Source of the DNA: Promethearchaeati archaeon
Lineage (GTDB): Archaea; Asgardarchaeota; Heimdallarchaeia; Heimdallarchaeales; Heimdallarchaeaceae
DNA length: 64,000 nucleotides
Reading direction: 5' to 3'
Assembly: GCA_013166775.1 (NCBI GenBank)
Contig: JABLTJ010000002.1
Span: 1-64,000, forward strand
The notes below the pieces were generated by a model. That model was not told where the DNA came from. It worked only from the letters and a program-made list of their open reading frames with translations, and made no database searches. Made by a program: the position numbers and the translations under genes. Positions 44,645 to 54,195 of this stretch are shown here, in pieces; within the stretch, counting starts at the first letter, position 1, and every line of letters begins with the position of its first letter.

Positions 44645-46018
44645 TTAATGTGTCTCCTCTACATCGGTTTCTTGCACATCTGACTCTATTATTAGCTCTT
44701 CGGTTTCTATTTTTTCTATCTCTTCTTTACACATGGGGCATTTTGGATTTAGTCTCAACCATGTACGTAAATGGTTTTCATGGTAAATATTGTCACAATG
44801 TTGGCAAACTGCAACTTGTGTTCCTTGTTCAACATATGAATTGCAGATCTTACATCTTGGTAACATTTTCGCGCAATTCCAGCAATCCATTCTTTGACTT
44901 GTATTTGGATAGTTACAATATGGGCATCGAAGTATCACTTGTCTTTTCAGTCTTTTAGTTACTTTGGTTGATGTTTTATATAGAAACGTTCTAGCAGAAC
45001 TTAGATCTTCACCAAAGTATTCTCTCCAATCTAAAATGGGTTTAACAAAAGCTATTAACCAGATTAAAGAGGATATTGCTAATATTATTTCTCTATCTAA
45101 TTCTGTAAATAATCTTAGTACAACAAAGAACACTATTCCAAAGACGAACAAGATCAAATAATTTCTTACAAAAATATACTTGAAAGCTCTACCAATTACT
45201 TTTAATTGGTTCCATATCCATCGCATAATACGTTTGAATCTTTCCGGATTGTATAACCATTTGAAAAATTTCTTCAAAATTCTTGGTATCTGTTTAGTTA
45301 CCTTCCACCAAGCTTGCGTTATGGTTTCTATTATTCTACCTATTGTTTTGAATATCTCTGCTAGTTCTTTTCTAAAGTGGAATATCAAGTTGATTAAAAT
45401 CAATCCTGCTCCAATAATGTAATAATATCTTTTTTCAAGAAGAGGTAGAATCCCAATTGCTGCAAGAATGATAACAGTTAATCCAATTAAAGTGAATATA
45501 TTCCAAGGAGAACGTACTAATTTCCAATTTACTCTTTCCCACATTCTCTTTAGAGCTTCTTTCAACCTTTTCATCATTTGCAAGAATTTGATGTTTAAGT
45601 CATAAACTTCCATGAAATATCCAAAAATTATCACTAGTATTCCACCTAACATAATTAAGAAATAAGGATATTCTCTCTGGAATATTGCTATATTCATGAT
45701 AAACATAAGTACTGGGAAGTAGAGAAGAATAAAACCAAGGAAAGCAGTTATTGCTCCTAGTACGAAATCCTCTATTCCTTTCCTTCGTAATCTTCTTACT
45801 ATCAATCCAAAACCAAGTATCAATACACCACAAATGAACACTGATAAAACTGCCCTAAAACGCCAATCATCCGTATCCAGTTGAAGAGCTACAGATAATG
45901 CGATTGTACTTACTATTCCTATAAGAGAGATAGCTAATCCTATCCAGAAAATAACAATATCTGGATTTCTGATTCTTTCTTCTTTGAGTTTAGATTTATC
46001 CTCACTCAATCTTGCCAC
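44645..46018 (-). CDS. Polytopic membrane protein with C-terminal zinc ribbon and RING-variant finger
   Basis: At 457 residues it has about seven to eight hydrophobic segments (23-46, 57-75, 86-112, 118-137, 172-192, 197-213, 286-303, 309-327) and a cytosolic C-terminus. That tail carries a ribbon (C365, C368, C379, C382) and a RING-like set C389, C392, C405, C408, H413, H416, C427, C430 with W420-L421. The order C4-H-H-C2 fits RING-variant/PHD-like fingers better than classic RING. Membrane RING-variant proteins in eukaryotes are E3 ligases (MARCH, Doa10); activity here is inference. The helices share features (Y-Y-Y-I-I-G-A-G) with the 901-residue partner, whose gene overlaps it by 13 bases. 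Confidence 0.75.
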   Translation of the reverse strand: MARLSEDKSKLKEERIRNPDIVIFWIGLAISLIGIVSTIALSVALQLDTDDWRFRAVLSVFICGVLILGFGLIVRRLRRKGIEDFVLGAITAFLGFILLYFPVLMFIMNIAIFQREYPYFLIMLGGILVIIFGYFMEVYDLNIKFLQMMKRLKEALKRMWERVNWKLVRSPWNIFTLIGLTVIILAAIGILPLLEKRYYYIIGAGLILINLIFHFRKELAEIFKTIGRIIETITQAWWKVTKQIPRILKKFFKWLYNPERFKRIMRWIWNQLKVIGRAFKYIFVRNYLILFVFGIVFFVVLRLFTELDREIILAISSLIWLIAFVKPILDWREYFGEDLSSARTFLYKTSTKVTKRLKRQVILRCPYCNYPNTSQRMDCWNCAKMLPRCKICNSYVEQGTQVAVCQHCDNIYHENHLRTWLRLNPKCPMCKEEIEKIETEELIIESDVQETDVEETH

Positions 46019-48711
46019 CTCTCCTTGATTTTCTGAGCTAACTCTCTGGAGCTTCCAGTTCTTAATTTTTTGAATTGACGTTGAAGCAACAGAAAAGCAA
46101 CAATTGCTAACAAAATTAGCCCTCCTCCTATCCCTGCCATCATTCCGTGAGCTAAATCTCCGATAGGTGTACGTAGAAAATCAACTCCGATGATTAAGGA
46201 AAGACCATAAGCAGCAGATCCTAGTACAGTCAATAGCAGAACTAGCCAGATAAAATTATCAAAAACATAGATTACAAATGTCCTTATTGTTAGCCAAATT
46301 GAGTCTAATATTTTCTTGATTACCTTTGGTATCTTCTTCAAGAATTCCCAGAATCTCTTTGGATGGAAAATCCAATGACCAAAAAGTAAGAATAGTCCAC
46401 CTATCGAAATAGTGAGTATTGCTGTAACATTCCAGCTTCTTGTAAATCCTATAGCTAAGCCGGATATTACAGCTGTTAAACCAAAAATTCTGAAGATAAG
46501 AACTCTCTGTCTGTATAATGCTTTTATCATTCTTTTGAACACATTATAAACAAATCTCAAGACAGCTATTCGTGAAAGTAGTAAGCTAAATACAATTACA
46601 ACAATTCCAATCCAGATTAAATGATCTGTAACAACACCAAAGCTTATTCTTCCTCCTTGCCCTGCATATATTAGAATAAACCAAATACCTACTGCTGCAC
46701 CTATAATCCTTAGAAACTCTTTTAGAATAATCCCCCAGTGTTCTCTGATGAATTTAGTTAAGGCGACCAATCTAGTCCATATTCCTTTTAGAACATTTCT
46801 AACAAAATTATAAATTGCTTTTAAGGAATTATAGAAAACATCTATTGCGATGAATCTAATACCTCTCCATACTGTTCTATAATGATGAATTGGAATGTAT
46901 AATACACTGACAGCTATAATAACTGCATACAACCATTCAAAGCTTTTAGAAATTTGGATTGAGAAATAAATTATTAGGATAATAGCGGTAATATCTAATG
47001 TATAGAGAAGAACTTTTAACCAATTTTCTTTCAAGAATCGCAGGGTATTAACGAAAACTCTCCAAAGATATCTAATTGGTCCTGTCAACCATAAAAGAAA
47101 ATCTTTCAGTAATAAACCGACATGTTTGAAGAATCTACCAATCAATCTGAGGATATAAATACGAGTTAATGTTTGAAAAACTACTAAAAATAATATTACC
47201 CAACTTGTATAAAAAGATGGTTTTACGAAATACCAGAATATAACACTCAATGCAACAATTGTTGCTACTCTCATGAATTCTTTGAGCGATATCCACCAAT
47301 ATTCCTTAAAGAAATTGTAAATCGTAATTACTACTTGTTTTAGTAATCTAGCTGCATTTTTCAAGAAATTAAGTAATAGAACAGGTTCGACAATTATTCG
47401 AGCAAATATGAACATAAATGCTCCAATAGCTATTAAAGAGGCAGTAAGAGGAAGCCAATTTCCATATTTCTCTATTGCCAATTCTAGTACAGCTCCTAAG
47501 ACCACCAGGAGCAAACCAGTTACTCTAACAGAAGCCTTCTTATATCGGATGATAAATCTCCAGACCTCTATTCTGGAGAAAACTTCAGCAATTAAAACAA
47601 TACCTGCTCCAATAATATAATAATAAATCTGTAAAAAGATCCAGAATTCCAAACCAGTCAAGATAATTATTCCAAATCCTATTGCAAAGAAAATAAGTCT
47701 ATTAAATTCTTCAAGAATCCTTTTCCAGTGTTTTCTGAAGAATTCTTCTATTTTCCTAAGTATGAATTTAGTAGCCCTGTAGATAGCTTTTAGAATGAAA
47801 TGTCTTGTAAAAGTTTGAGAGATTATAATAAATAATATTACCCAGCCTGCATAGAAGTTTGGTTCAACAAAAATCCAGAATACAATACACAAAGTGATGG
47901 TAGCAGCTATTCGTAAGAATTCTTTCGATATTATCCACCAGTGTTTGCCAATAAATTTGAAAAAAGAAACTAGAGCATCCCAAATCCCTCTTGATACTCT
48001 CTTTACAAACATAGCAATTTTGTAGAAAATTCGATAAAAGATATCTACTACAATAAATCGTATTGCTCTCCATATTCTTCTGTGATGATGAATAATAGGG
48101 TAAACACAGCTTACTGAAAAAAGGATTATTTTCCAAATTGCCATTTCCCAAGTTACTGCTATATAGATAATAATTGCTAAAGAAACAACATCAAGGGAGT
48201 ATAGAATAACATTCTTCCAGTGAGTTTTGAACCATCTGAAGAAGGAAATAAGCGTGTTCCATAAAAATCTTATGGGTTTCTTTATTAGTTCCCAGATTCC
48301 TTGATCCAGAAAAGTTAACTCAAAGAATATTCCCACTAAAATGGCCCCTATTCCCCAATAAACAAAGAATGTATCTCCGAGAACAGAAGTCAGAAAATTT
48401 TCTCCAAAAGAAATTTGCTTTATAACTGAGCTTAAAATCAACAAGAAACCTATAATTATCAGAAATACTCCAATTTGAACCTTCTTTCTCACTGTCAGAT
48501 TATATCTTAGCATTTGAGTTGCTAGATAAAAAGTGATCACAACTGACACTACTATTAATGAAACTGATAGTATGTTTAATAAAACCTCAAGTGCCACAGA
48601 TCCTTCTAAAATCAAAGAGAAAACAAATATCGCTACAATTAGAACAACAAATAGATAATAGAAAATATTCGACAAATAACTATGAATATTCTTTTCTTTT
48701 TCTACTTTCAT
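46006..48711 (-). CDS. 901-residue multi-repeat polytopic membrane protein
   Basis: This very hydrophobic protein has some 20 membrane segments and internal repeats. Residues 147-275 (R-F-L-W-N-T-L then H-W-K-N-V-I-L-Y-S-L-D) recur at 547-675 (R-Y-L-W-R-V-F, N-W-L-K-V-L-L-Y-T-L-D), an offset of exactly 400. A second unit at 256-307 (H-W-W-I-I-S-K-E-F-L-R-I-A) recurs at 470-521 (Y-W-W-I-S-L-K-E-F-M-R-V-A), and a weaker third copy lies near 658. Amphipathic basic helices between the segments could lie on the membrane surface. I know no such family. The gene is first in an operon with the RING-variant protein. Confidence 0.75.
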   Translation of the reverse strand: MKVEKEKNIHSYLSNIFYYLFVVLIVAIFVFSLILEGSVALEVLLNILSVSLIVVSVVITFYLATQMLRYNLTVRKKVQIGVFLIIIGFLLILSSVIKQISFGENFLTSVLGDTFFVYWGIGAILVGIFFELTFLDQGIWELIKKPIRFLWNTLISFFRWFKTHWKNVILYSLDVVSLAIIIYIAVTWEMAIWKIILFSVSCVYPIIHHHRRIWRAIRFIVVDIFYRIFYKIAMFVKRVSRGIWDALVSFFKFIGKHWWIISKEFLRIAATITLCIVFWIFVEPNFYAGWVILFIIISQTFTRHFILKAIYRATKFILRKIEEFFRKHWKRILEEFNRLIFFAIGFGIIILTGLEFWIFLQIYYYIIGAGIVLIAEVFSRIEVWRFIIRYKKASVRVTGLLLVVLGAVLELAIEKYGNWLPLTASLIAIGAFMFIFARIIVEPVLLLNFLKNAARLLKQVVITIYNFFKEYWWISLKEFMRVATIVALSVIFWYFVKPSFYTSWVILFLVVFQTLTRIYILRLIGRFFKHVGLLLKDFLLWLTGPIRYLWRVFVNTLRFLKENWLKVLLYTLDITAIILIIYFSIQISKSFEWLYAVIIAVSVLYIPIHHYRTVWRGIRFIAIDVFYNSLKAIYNFVRNVLKGIWTRLVALTKFIREHWGIILKEFLRIIGAAVGIWFILIYAGQGGRISFGVVTDHLIWIGIVVIVFSLLLSRIAVLRFVYNVFKRMIKALYRQRVLIFRIFGLTAVISGLAIGFTRSWNVTAILTISIGGLFLLFGHWIFHPKRFWEFLKKIPKVIKKILDSIWLTIRTFVIYVFDNFIWLVLLLTVLGSAAYGLSLIIGVDFLRTPIGDLAHGMMAGIGGGLILLAIVAFLLLQRQFKKLRTGSSRELAQKIKERWQD

Positions 48712-48838
48712 CCTATTGATATAAACGTTCAGTTATTTAAAATATTCGCTTAAAAATAAATTAAATCTTTTGTTTAATGAATTGCATATCAAGTAAGCCT
48801 TATATCTCTAAATGCTTATTTTTTCTTTAGTGAGTTCA

Positions 48839-49849
48839 ATGTCTGAAGTTGAAGTTTTTCCTTCGCAAAATAAAAAAAAAGAAAAAATGCAAAAACGATT
48901 CACAGTAAATAAACTTTCAAAGAAACACTGGTTCATTATATCAGCTATTTGTGCAAGCTTCTACATTGGTTGGTTTTTCATAATACGATGGTCAGGTTCA
49001 AAGCCTGGAGCAGCAATTGGACTGGTCTTCGGTGTGCTCGCAACTTCTGTATTATCTGTTTTTCTCTCCTTATTTCTATGGAGAAAAGTGGGCAAATGGA
49101 CTATCAAGAAACTTGTTGTTGAAACTTTAAAACAACATAAAGATTTCAACGATTCCAGAATGCTAGGAGAGGAGGAAAGCTCTGAAAAGAAGAAGAAATA
49201 TACTATCCGTAGAAAATTAATTGCAATTCTATTTGGTATTAATATTGATGATGGTGTTTTGTATTATGTTGAAGAAGGGAATTATAATGCGGATATTTCA
49301 AGTGTAAGGTATATTCTCAAGGAAAAAATGTTTGATTTAATTGCTGCGTGTTTAGGTGCAGGTTTCTTAATTGCAGCATTTGCAAAGATATTCGTAGTCG
49401 AAATATATGTGGGAGTTCTTGCGGGTTCAATTGTAATTCTTTTGTCACCTATCTTAGCTTCGTGGATCTTACCAGTAATTTGGACATTAAGAGATTCAAG
49501 AATTAAATATATGACACCTAGAATGAACAATTATGAACTATCACAGAGAATAAGAAGAAGTATTCTGAGTAGATTTCTTGGTTTCTCAGGTTTGATAGCA
49601 GGAATAGGTTTCTTGTATGACATATTTGCAGAAATTAAGCCAAGAAATCATCCAATTTTGCATTTTCTTATGGCTATAGCAGCTCTATTAGTCATTATAA
49701 TTCTTCTTGCTGGTACTGCTTCTCTGGTCACAATGATTTACCTATCAAGATTCCATGAGAAAAAAGTTAATGATTTGAGAGATGAGCTAAGTGAGTTTCT
49801 CCCTCATGGAATAACCAATGTTATGTTTACCAAAGCAAGTTTCATCTAG
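48839..49849 (+). CDS. Membrane protein of unknown family, divergent from the repeat protein
   Basis: About 336 residues: a basic N-terminal 40, two helices (about 35-75), a charged cytosolic loop (85-160) with a K-K-K-K-Y-T-I-R-R-K run, two helices (165-215), a second loop and two final helices (255-310). No known motif. The start M-S-E-V is taken at 48839; a TTG 27 bases earlier is less likely. It shares a 127-base divergent promoter region with the operon at 46006-48711, so joint regulation is possible. Confidence 0.6.
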   Translation: MSEVEVFPSQNKKKEKMQKRFTVNKLSKKHWFIISAICASFYIGWFFIIRWSGSKPGAAIGLVFGVLATSVLSVFLSLFLWRKVGKWTIKKLVVETLKQHKDFNDSRMLGEEESSEKKKKYTIRRKLIAILFGINIDDGVLYYVEEGNYNADISSVRYILKEKMFDLIAACLGAGFLIAAFAKIFVVEIYVGVLAGSIVILLSPILASWILPVIWTLRDSRIKYMTPRMNNYELSQRIRRSILSRFLGFSGLIAGIGFLYDIFAEIKPRNHPILHFLMAIAALLVIIILLAGTASLVTMIYLSRFHEKKVNDLRDELSEFLPHGITNVMFTKASFI

Positions 49850-49872
49850 CAGTAATTTGAGCATTTTACAAT

Positions 49873-51255
49873 TCAAGGTAAAGGATGATGATAATGCTTA
49901 TCTACATCCCTATATTCTTTTCCATCAAATATTAGATATTCTGCATGCACATCATGTATATCTCCATATTTTTGATACCAAGGAGATGTTCCTAACAAGG
50001 CCCATTTTTTTGCTGTATCGGGGAGAATCGTAAGAGGTACTTTGGTTTCTTCTGTAATCCTAATTGACTCAATTAAAGCGAGGGTTGCTGTTAATATCGC
50101 TGAGGTCGGTGTTTTTCTTAGAGATGAATGATTCCATAATTGTGTTTTTCTAATTATTATTTCGATAATTTCATTTGGAAAAACTATCCTATCCAAGTTC
50201 GATTCTTCAATAAGTTTCCAGAGTATTTCTTTATACTGAGATTCACTGAGTGGATATTCTTTTACGATATCATAAACATCAAAATCTTCTTTTGTAAAAT
50301 CTGAAATTTCTTTTCCTCCTGATATAATATAGAACATGAGATCATAATCAGGAAATCGTTCTTTTAATTCCGATTTTAATATTTCAATATCAACATCTAT
50401 CTCATCTAAAAGCAAGACAAAACTTGCAGATGGTGTATTTTTCACGACCCAAAAACTTACCGCATCAGGATTATTTTCTGGATTGTGGTCTATCTTTTTA
50501 TATTGACCTTCTTCATCTTTCCAGAATTCAGATCTATAAACAAAAGGTATCTCCAATTCCTTACATTTTTTCATAAGTGAATACATAATTTGAGTTTTAC
50601 CTGAACCCCAGTATCTTCCATAAAGATGCACGTTTTTCTCAGGCAGAATATTATCTTTAATCTTCACTAGATTATGCTCTAAAAGCTTAACTATTGAATG
50701 ATTCACCGTGAAATCATGTCTTGCAATGCAACATTCCGGATTAATGAGAGGTTGATGCTGAGGATATTTTTTAGCTATTTTATCAGCTTCTTCTCTCAAA
50801 AGACCTATATTTATGTTTAACATTTCCTTTTCCTGATGTGGAAACTTTATTTTCGGAATTATGTCTTTTCCAAAAAGTAATTTTCTAGTATTCTTGAGAT
50901 TAAGCATATCTTCAGGTAACAAACAATGTGAATTTTGAATGTTAATGTGCCAGAGATTATCTTTCGTTCTGATGTATCCTCTAGAAAATGAAGAAGCAAA
51001 AGCTGTTCCTAATTCCCAACCAAATTCATCTTGTATTTTATCGTAAACCAAATCAATAAGTATTAGATTCTCAATTGAATAATCATCTTTTTCCAAGACA
51101 ATTACTAATCCAGTTTTATCCTTCATCCATTTATCAAATAGAGCAATTTCTTTTGAGAATTCATAAACAGAGATAACATTTGGAATAATTGTCTTTAACA
51201 TTTCAATAAATGCTTCAAACAATTTATCACTGTTATTCATTATCTCCACATTCAA
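49873..51255 (-). CDS. P-loop ATPase with N-terminal nucleotidyltransferase-like region
   Basis: The 460-residue protein has Walker A G-R-Y-W-G-S-G-K-T (213-221) and Walker B F-V-L-L-L-D-E-I-D (279-287), then Y-P-L-S-E-S-Q-Y and a helical lid, as in AAA/Orc-type or STAND-like ATPases. The first 140 residues parallel the upstream protein: a T-G-L-V-I-V-L-E-K strand and an end L-L-F-G-K-D-I-I matching its V-L-Y-G-E-N-L-I, suggesting a degenerate nucleotidyltransferase domain. Four His/Cys residues (near 175-185) and a His-rich end (H-Y-H-H) are notable. It starts seven bases after the partner's stop. Role unknown. Confidence 0.65.
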   Translation of the reverse strand: MNVEIMNNSDKLFEAFIEMLKTIIPNVISVYEFSKEIALFDKWMKDKTGLVIVLEKDDYSIENLILIDLVYDKIQDEFGWELGTAFASSFSRGYIRTKDNLWHINIQNSHCLLPEDMLNLKNTRKLLFGKDIIPKIKFPHQEKEMLNINIGLLREEADKIAKKYPQHQPLINPECCIARHDFTVNHSIVKLLEHNLVKIKDNILPEKNVHLYGRYWGSGKTQIMYSLMKKCKELEIPFVYRSEFWKDEEGQYKKIDHNPENNPDAVSFWVVKNTPSASFVLLLDEIDVDIEILKSELKERFPDYDLMFYIISGGKEISDFTKEDFDVYDIVKEYPLSESQYKEILWKLIEESNLDRIVFPNEIIEIIIRKTQLWNHSSLRKTPTSAILTATLALIESIRITEETKVPLTILPDTAKKWALLGTSPWYQKYGDIHDVHAEYLIFDGKEYRDVDKHYHHPLP

Positions 51256-51262
51256 AATACAT

Positions 51263-52153
51263 CTAAATAAAATTCCTCAGTTCCATAAAGACTCTACTAA
51301 AATCTGCATGATCATCTGTTATTTTAACTAAGTTCCATAAGTTAGGTAATTTTTTACCTTTGGTTTCAAAAGCCTTTTCTAGAGTAAATAGGAATAATTT
51401 TCTACTATTTTCAACTACTTCAATGACACTTATTAAAGAGATATTTTTCTGCCTACAACTTGCCACTTCAACAACAAAATCACCTAACACACCATAATAT
51501 TCATTTGAAAACCAATATGCGGCTTTTAGTTTTCCCGTGGTATCATTATTCTTTAATGAAAATAATAATCTTGGAAAATGAAGTATCCAGTTTGCTGCAT
51601 GATTATAATCAGGAGATTTTGAAGGCTGGAAAGGGTATTCTTTACATAATTTTTCCATTTCTGTTAAATCTTCAATAAATTTTATCCAAAAACAATCAAG
51701 GGGAGGAATGGGAAATAACTTGATAAGATTTTCACCATAAAGCACTTCACCTTTATTTAGAATCATGTAATCATCAATGAGAGTCAGTGGGTACTGATTA
51801 ATTATTTCTTGATTTAAATGATGAGCGACCATTCCTTCTAGATCGTTATAAATAATTCTTGGATTTTCAAGCATAGTGAAGGGTATGAAATAAACAGTGA
51901 AAATCTCTGCAAATTCCTTGTTTAATTTATCTAACCGAGAAAGTATGTCATCTAGAACATCATAATCGTTTTGCCACAATCCTTTTTCAAGAATAACTAC
52001 AACATCTATTACACTATATCTCTTTGAAAAATCATCTAAAGTAAGACCACCAAAAAGAATAACTGAGCGAGTAGCTAAAGATGTAGCTACGAGTTCTGTA
52101 AAAGCTTTCAGAAACTGTTCAAGCTCAGGATAGCGGTCATAGGTGACCTTCAT
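51263..52153 (-). CDS. Degenerate nucleotidyltransferase (AadA/MNT-like)
   Basis: The 296 residues follow the plan of an adenylyltransferase: strand V-I-L-F-G-G (32-36), then S-V-I-D-V-V-V-I-L (47-55) in place of the S-D-I-D-L-V-V motif, a helical C-terminal region and N-K-G-E-V-L-Y-G-E-N. The first catalytic Asp is Val48, so catalysis is likely weak or lost. It precedes and is probably co-transcribed with the ATPase at 49873. Pairs of minimal nucleotidyltransferases with partners occur in toxin-antitoxin and resistance loci; this is only an analogy. Confidence 0.65.
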   Translation of the reverse strand: MKVTYDRYPELEQFLKAFTELVATSLATRSVILFGGLTLDDFSKRYSVIDVVVILEKGLWQNDYDVLDDILSRLDKLNKEFAEIFTVYFIPFTMLENPRIIYNDLEGMVAHHLNQEIINQYPLTLIDDYMILNKGEVLYGENLIKLFPIPPLDCFWIKFIEDLTEMEKLCKEYPFQPSKSPDYNHAANWILHFPRLLFSLKNNDTTGKLKAAYWFSNEYYGVLGDFVVEVASCRQKNISLISVIEVVENSRKLFLFTLEKAFETKGKKLPNLWNLVKITDDHADFSRVFMELRNFI

Positions 52154-52248
52154 AATATGGTTATTGTAAATAATGGTTATTAGCTTTTCGTCTAAATCAT
52201 CTAGATTTTTAGGATTAGAATAACTTTACAGCAAATAATAGAATTGTA

Positions 52249-52277
52249 AGAAAAAGAAAGAGAGAAAGAGAGGAAAG
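52249..52277 (-). terminator. Pyrimidine-rich terminator after the pilin-like gene
   Basis: An almost pure pyrimidine tract on the minus strand with several T runs starts right after the stop of the pilin-like gene. Confidence 0.45.
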
Positions 52278-52278
52278 A

Positions 52279-54048
52279 CTATACACTATTGATAATTAGT
52301 ACTTCCCAAGCTGAAAACTGCTCAATATATAGTGAGATTGTAAAATCAACACTTGATGGTCTATCACGATAATCGAAAGCGATTGTTAGATGGATATCCA
52401 ATAAATTAGAAATAGGATCAACACCTGGATTGACTGGGAATTGTTCATCATCACCTATTGCACTTCCTTCAGATAACCAGAATTCTTCCTTCACATCATC
52501 AAAGATACTATAGACAAAATCTATTCTGCTGTTTCCGCCCCAACCAATCTTCATTTGTGTAACATTTAGAGTAATTGGCACCATACTTTGGAGATAGAAT
52601 GATAAATAACCTCTTCTTTGCCAGAAGAAACCTCCTCCACCATCAATAGCAGCTGCACCATAGATTCTGAATACCTCATTATCGACTTCAGCTATAAGAG
52701 GTCCAGTTGAATTTCCATTACCTGCGAATGACAAATCATAGACTTGTGCAGATATTGAGTAATTATCATCAGGTAGGAGGAAAGTATTAAATTCTAGTAC
52801 CCATTTCTCTTGGTTTTCTATAAATACTGCATCTCCTTCTACACTATGTTGATAGAGATAGTAAAAGGAACTTGATAAGCTAATGAAGTAGATATCGAAT
52901 CTGGAGGTATCAATTCCTGAAGCATCTGAAGCAAAAACCTCTAATGTTACATATTCTGAGAGGAATGTATTATTTTCAGGAGTTATAAAATACGTATTTG
53001 GCATTAAATTATCTATAAGAGAGAATGCTTGCCCATGGCTGTTCAAATTACCTGCTTCATCTTTTACATAAATTGTAAAAGCCAATTCATCTTCTGCCAT
53101 TGTAGCTGTTTTTGCACTAGTTAATTCATAATCTGTTGTTGCATCGGATATAGAAGTAAATACTGACTCATATCCGTAAACATCTCCACTCATAACAAGA
53201 GTCTGATTAATAAGTTGTGCACCTGCAATACCTAAACTCCAAGAAACATCCAAAGAGTCACCAGGATTAATTACACTTTCACTCAATGAGAGATTCACAT
53301 CGATTTCTTCATTATCTATTCCAAAAGTTCGAGTCACCTGAGAGTTTTGTCCAAGAGCATCACTAACATAAAAAATAATCTCATAATTATCTTGGTCAAC
53401 ATACAATGTAGAATCAATATTAGTGGCAATTGTTTGATTTTCTAGAACAACTGTTCCGCTTGGTAATGCAAAATCATATGTTATGATCGAAGTTTTAAAA
53501 CCTCCAGTAGCGATTGCTTGAGGATCTATTATTCCACTTGCCCAACTGTCTTCAATTGGATTGAGAATTGTGAAATCAAGTGGTTCAATATTGTCAAGGT
53601 GCTTAAGATTGTCCGGAGCAAAAGCTGTGAGTTCATCATCATAGACAAGTTTTACTCTAAATATATTCTCTCCAATTTCCACATAACTTGATGGATCAAA
53701 TGTAACAACTAAATCAAGTCGTTCTGCAGGATTGACCGTTAATGGAAACGGAATTCCTTCTACAACTGCATTACTTATATCTAATGTATCATTGGTAACC
53801 TCTGTATCTATTGTAACATTAATTTGTGAAATGATTGCATTAGCACTTCCTGTATTTTGAACTGTAACATAAGCAACATCAACAACAGAATCCCCGTCAC
53901 TGTCAAACCATTGTATAGTAATTAAATCAACATTTGCGCTTCCTCTGAGCATTGGAACTACAATAAAATATACCATTGCACTTGCTGCTACTACCAAACT
54001 GATTAAAAGTATAGTAGCAACTACTGGTGAAACTGCTCTTCTTTTCAT
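52279..54048 (-). CDS. Large type IV pilin-like surface protein
   Basis: The N-terminus R-R-A-V-S-P-V-V-A-T-I-L-L-I-S-L is the class III signal typical of archaeal pilins (cleavage before A or after R, then a hydrophobic helix to about residue 33). The remaining 550 residues form several beta-sandwich domains (V-Q-N-T-G-S-A-N near 65 is characteristic of such repeats, with later Ig-like D-x-S-G segments). Most pilins are 120-200 residues, so this is an adhesin-like or minor pilin that would extend from the cell. No pilus ATPase gene is nearby. Confidence 0.8.
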   Translation of the reverse strand: MKRRAVSPVVATILLISLVVAASAMVYFIVVPMLRGSANVDLITIQWFDSDGDSVVDVAYVTVQNTGSANAIISQINVTIDTEVTNDTLDISNAVVEGIPFPLTVNPAERLDLVVTFDPSSYVEIGENIFRVKLVYDDELTAFAPDNLKHLDNIEPLDFTILNPIEDSWASGIIDPQAIATGGFKTSIITYDFALPSGTVVLENQTIATNIDSTLYVDQDNYEIIFYVSDALGQNSQVTRTFGIDNEEIDVNLSLSESVINPGDSLDVSWSLGIAGAQLINQTLVMSGDVYGYESVFTSISDATTDYELTSAKTATMAEDELAFTIYVKDEAGNLNSHGQAFSLIDNLMPNTYFITPENNTFLSEYVTLEVFASDASGIDTSRFDIYFISLSSSFYYLYQHSVEGDAVFIENQEKWVLEFNTFLLPDDNYSISAQVYDLSFAGNGNSTGPLIAEVDNEVFRIYGAAAIDGGGGFFWQRRGYLSFYLQSMVPITLNVTQMKIGWGGNSRIDFVYSIFDDVKEEFWLSEGSAIGDDEQFPVNPGVDPISNLLDIHLTIAFDYRDRPSSVDFTISLYIEQFSAWEVLIINSV

Positions 54049-54195
54049 TCTAAATACCTTCTTTACAATACCGTTGGACGGTCGTTATAGTAATTACGAA
54101 TTTAAAGCTAATAAACTTTGTTGCTGTACTAGTTAAAAATGACAGTTAGAGCGAATAATTTATAAAAACAATTTATCGAATGGAGCTTGAAGTAA

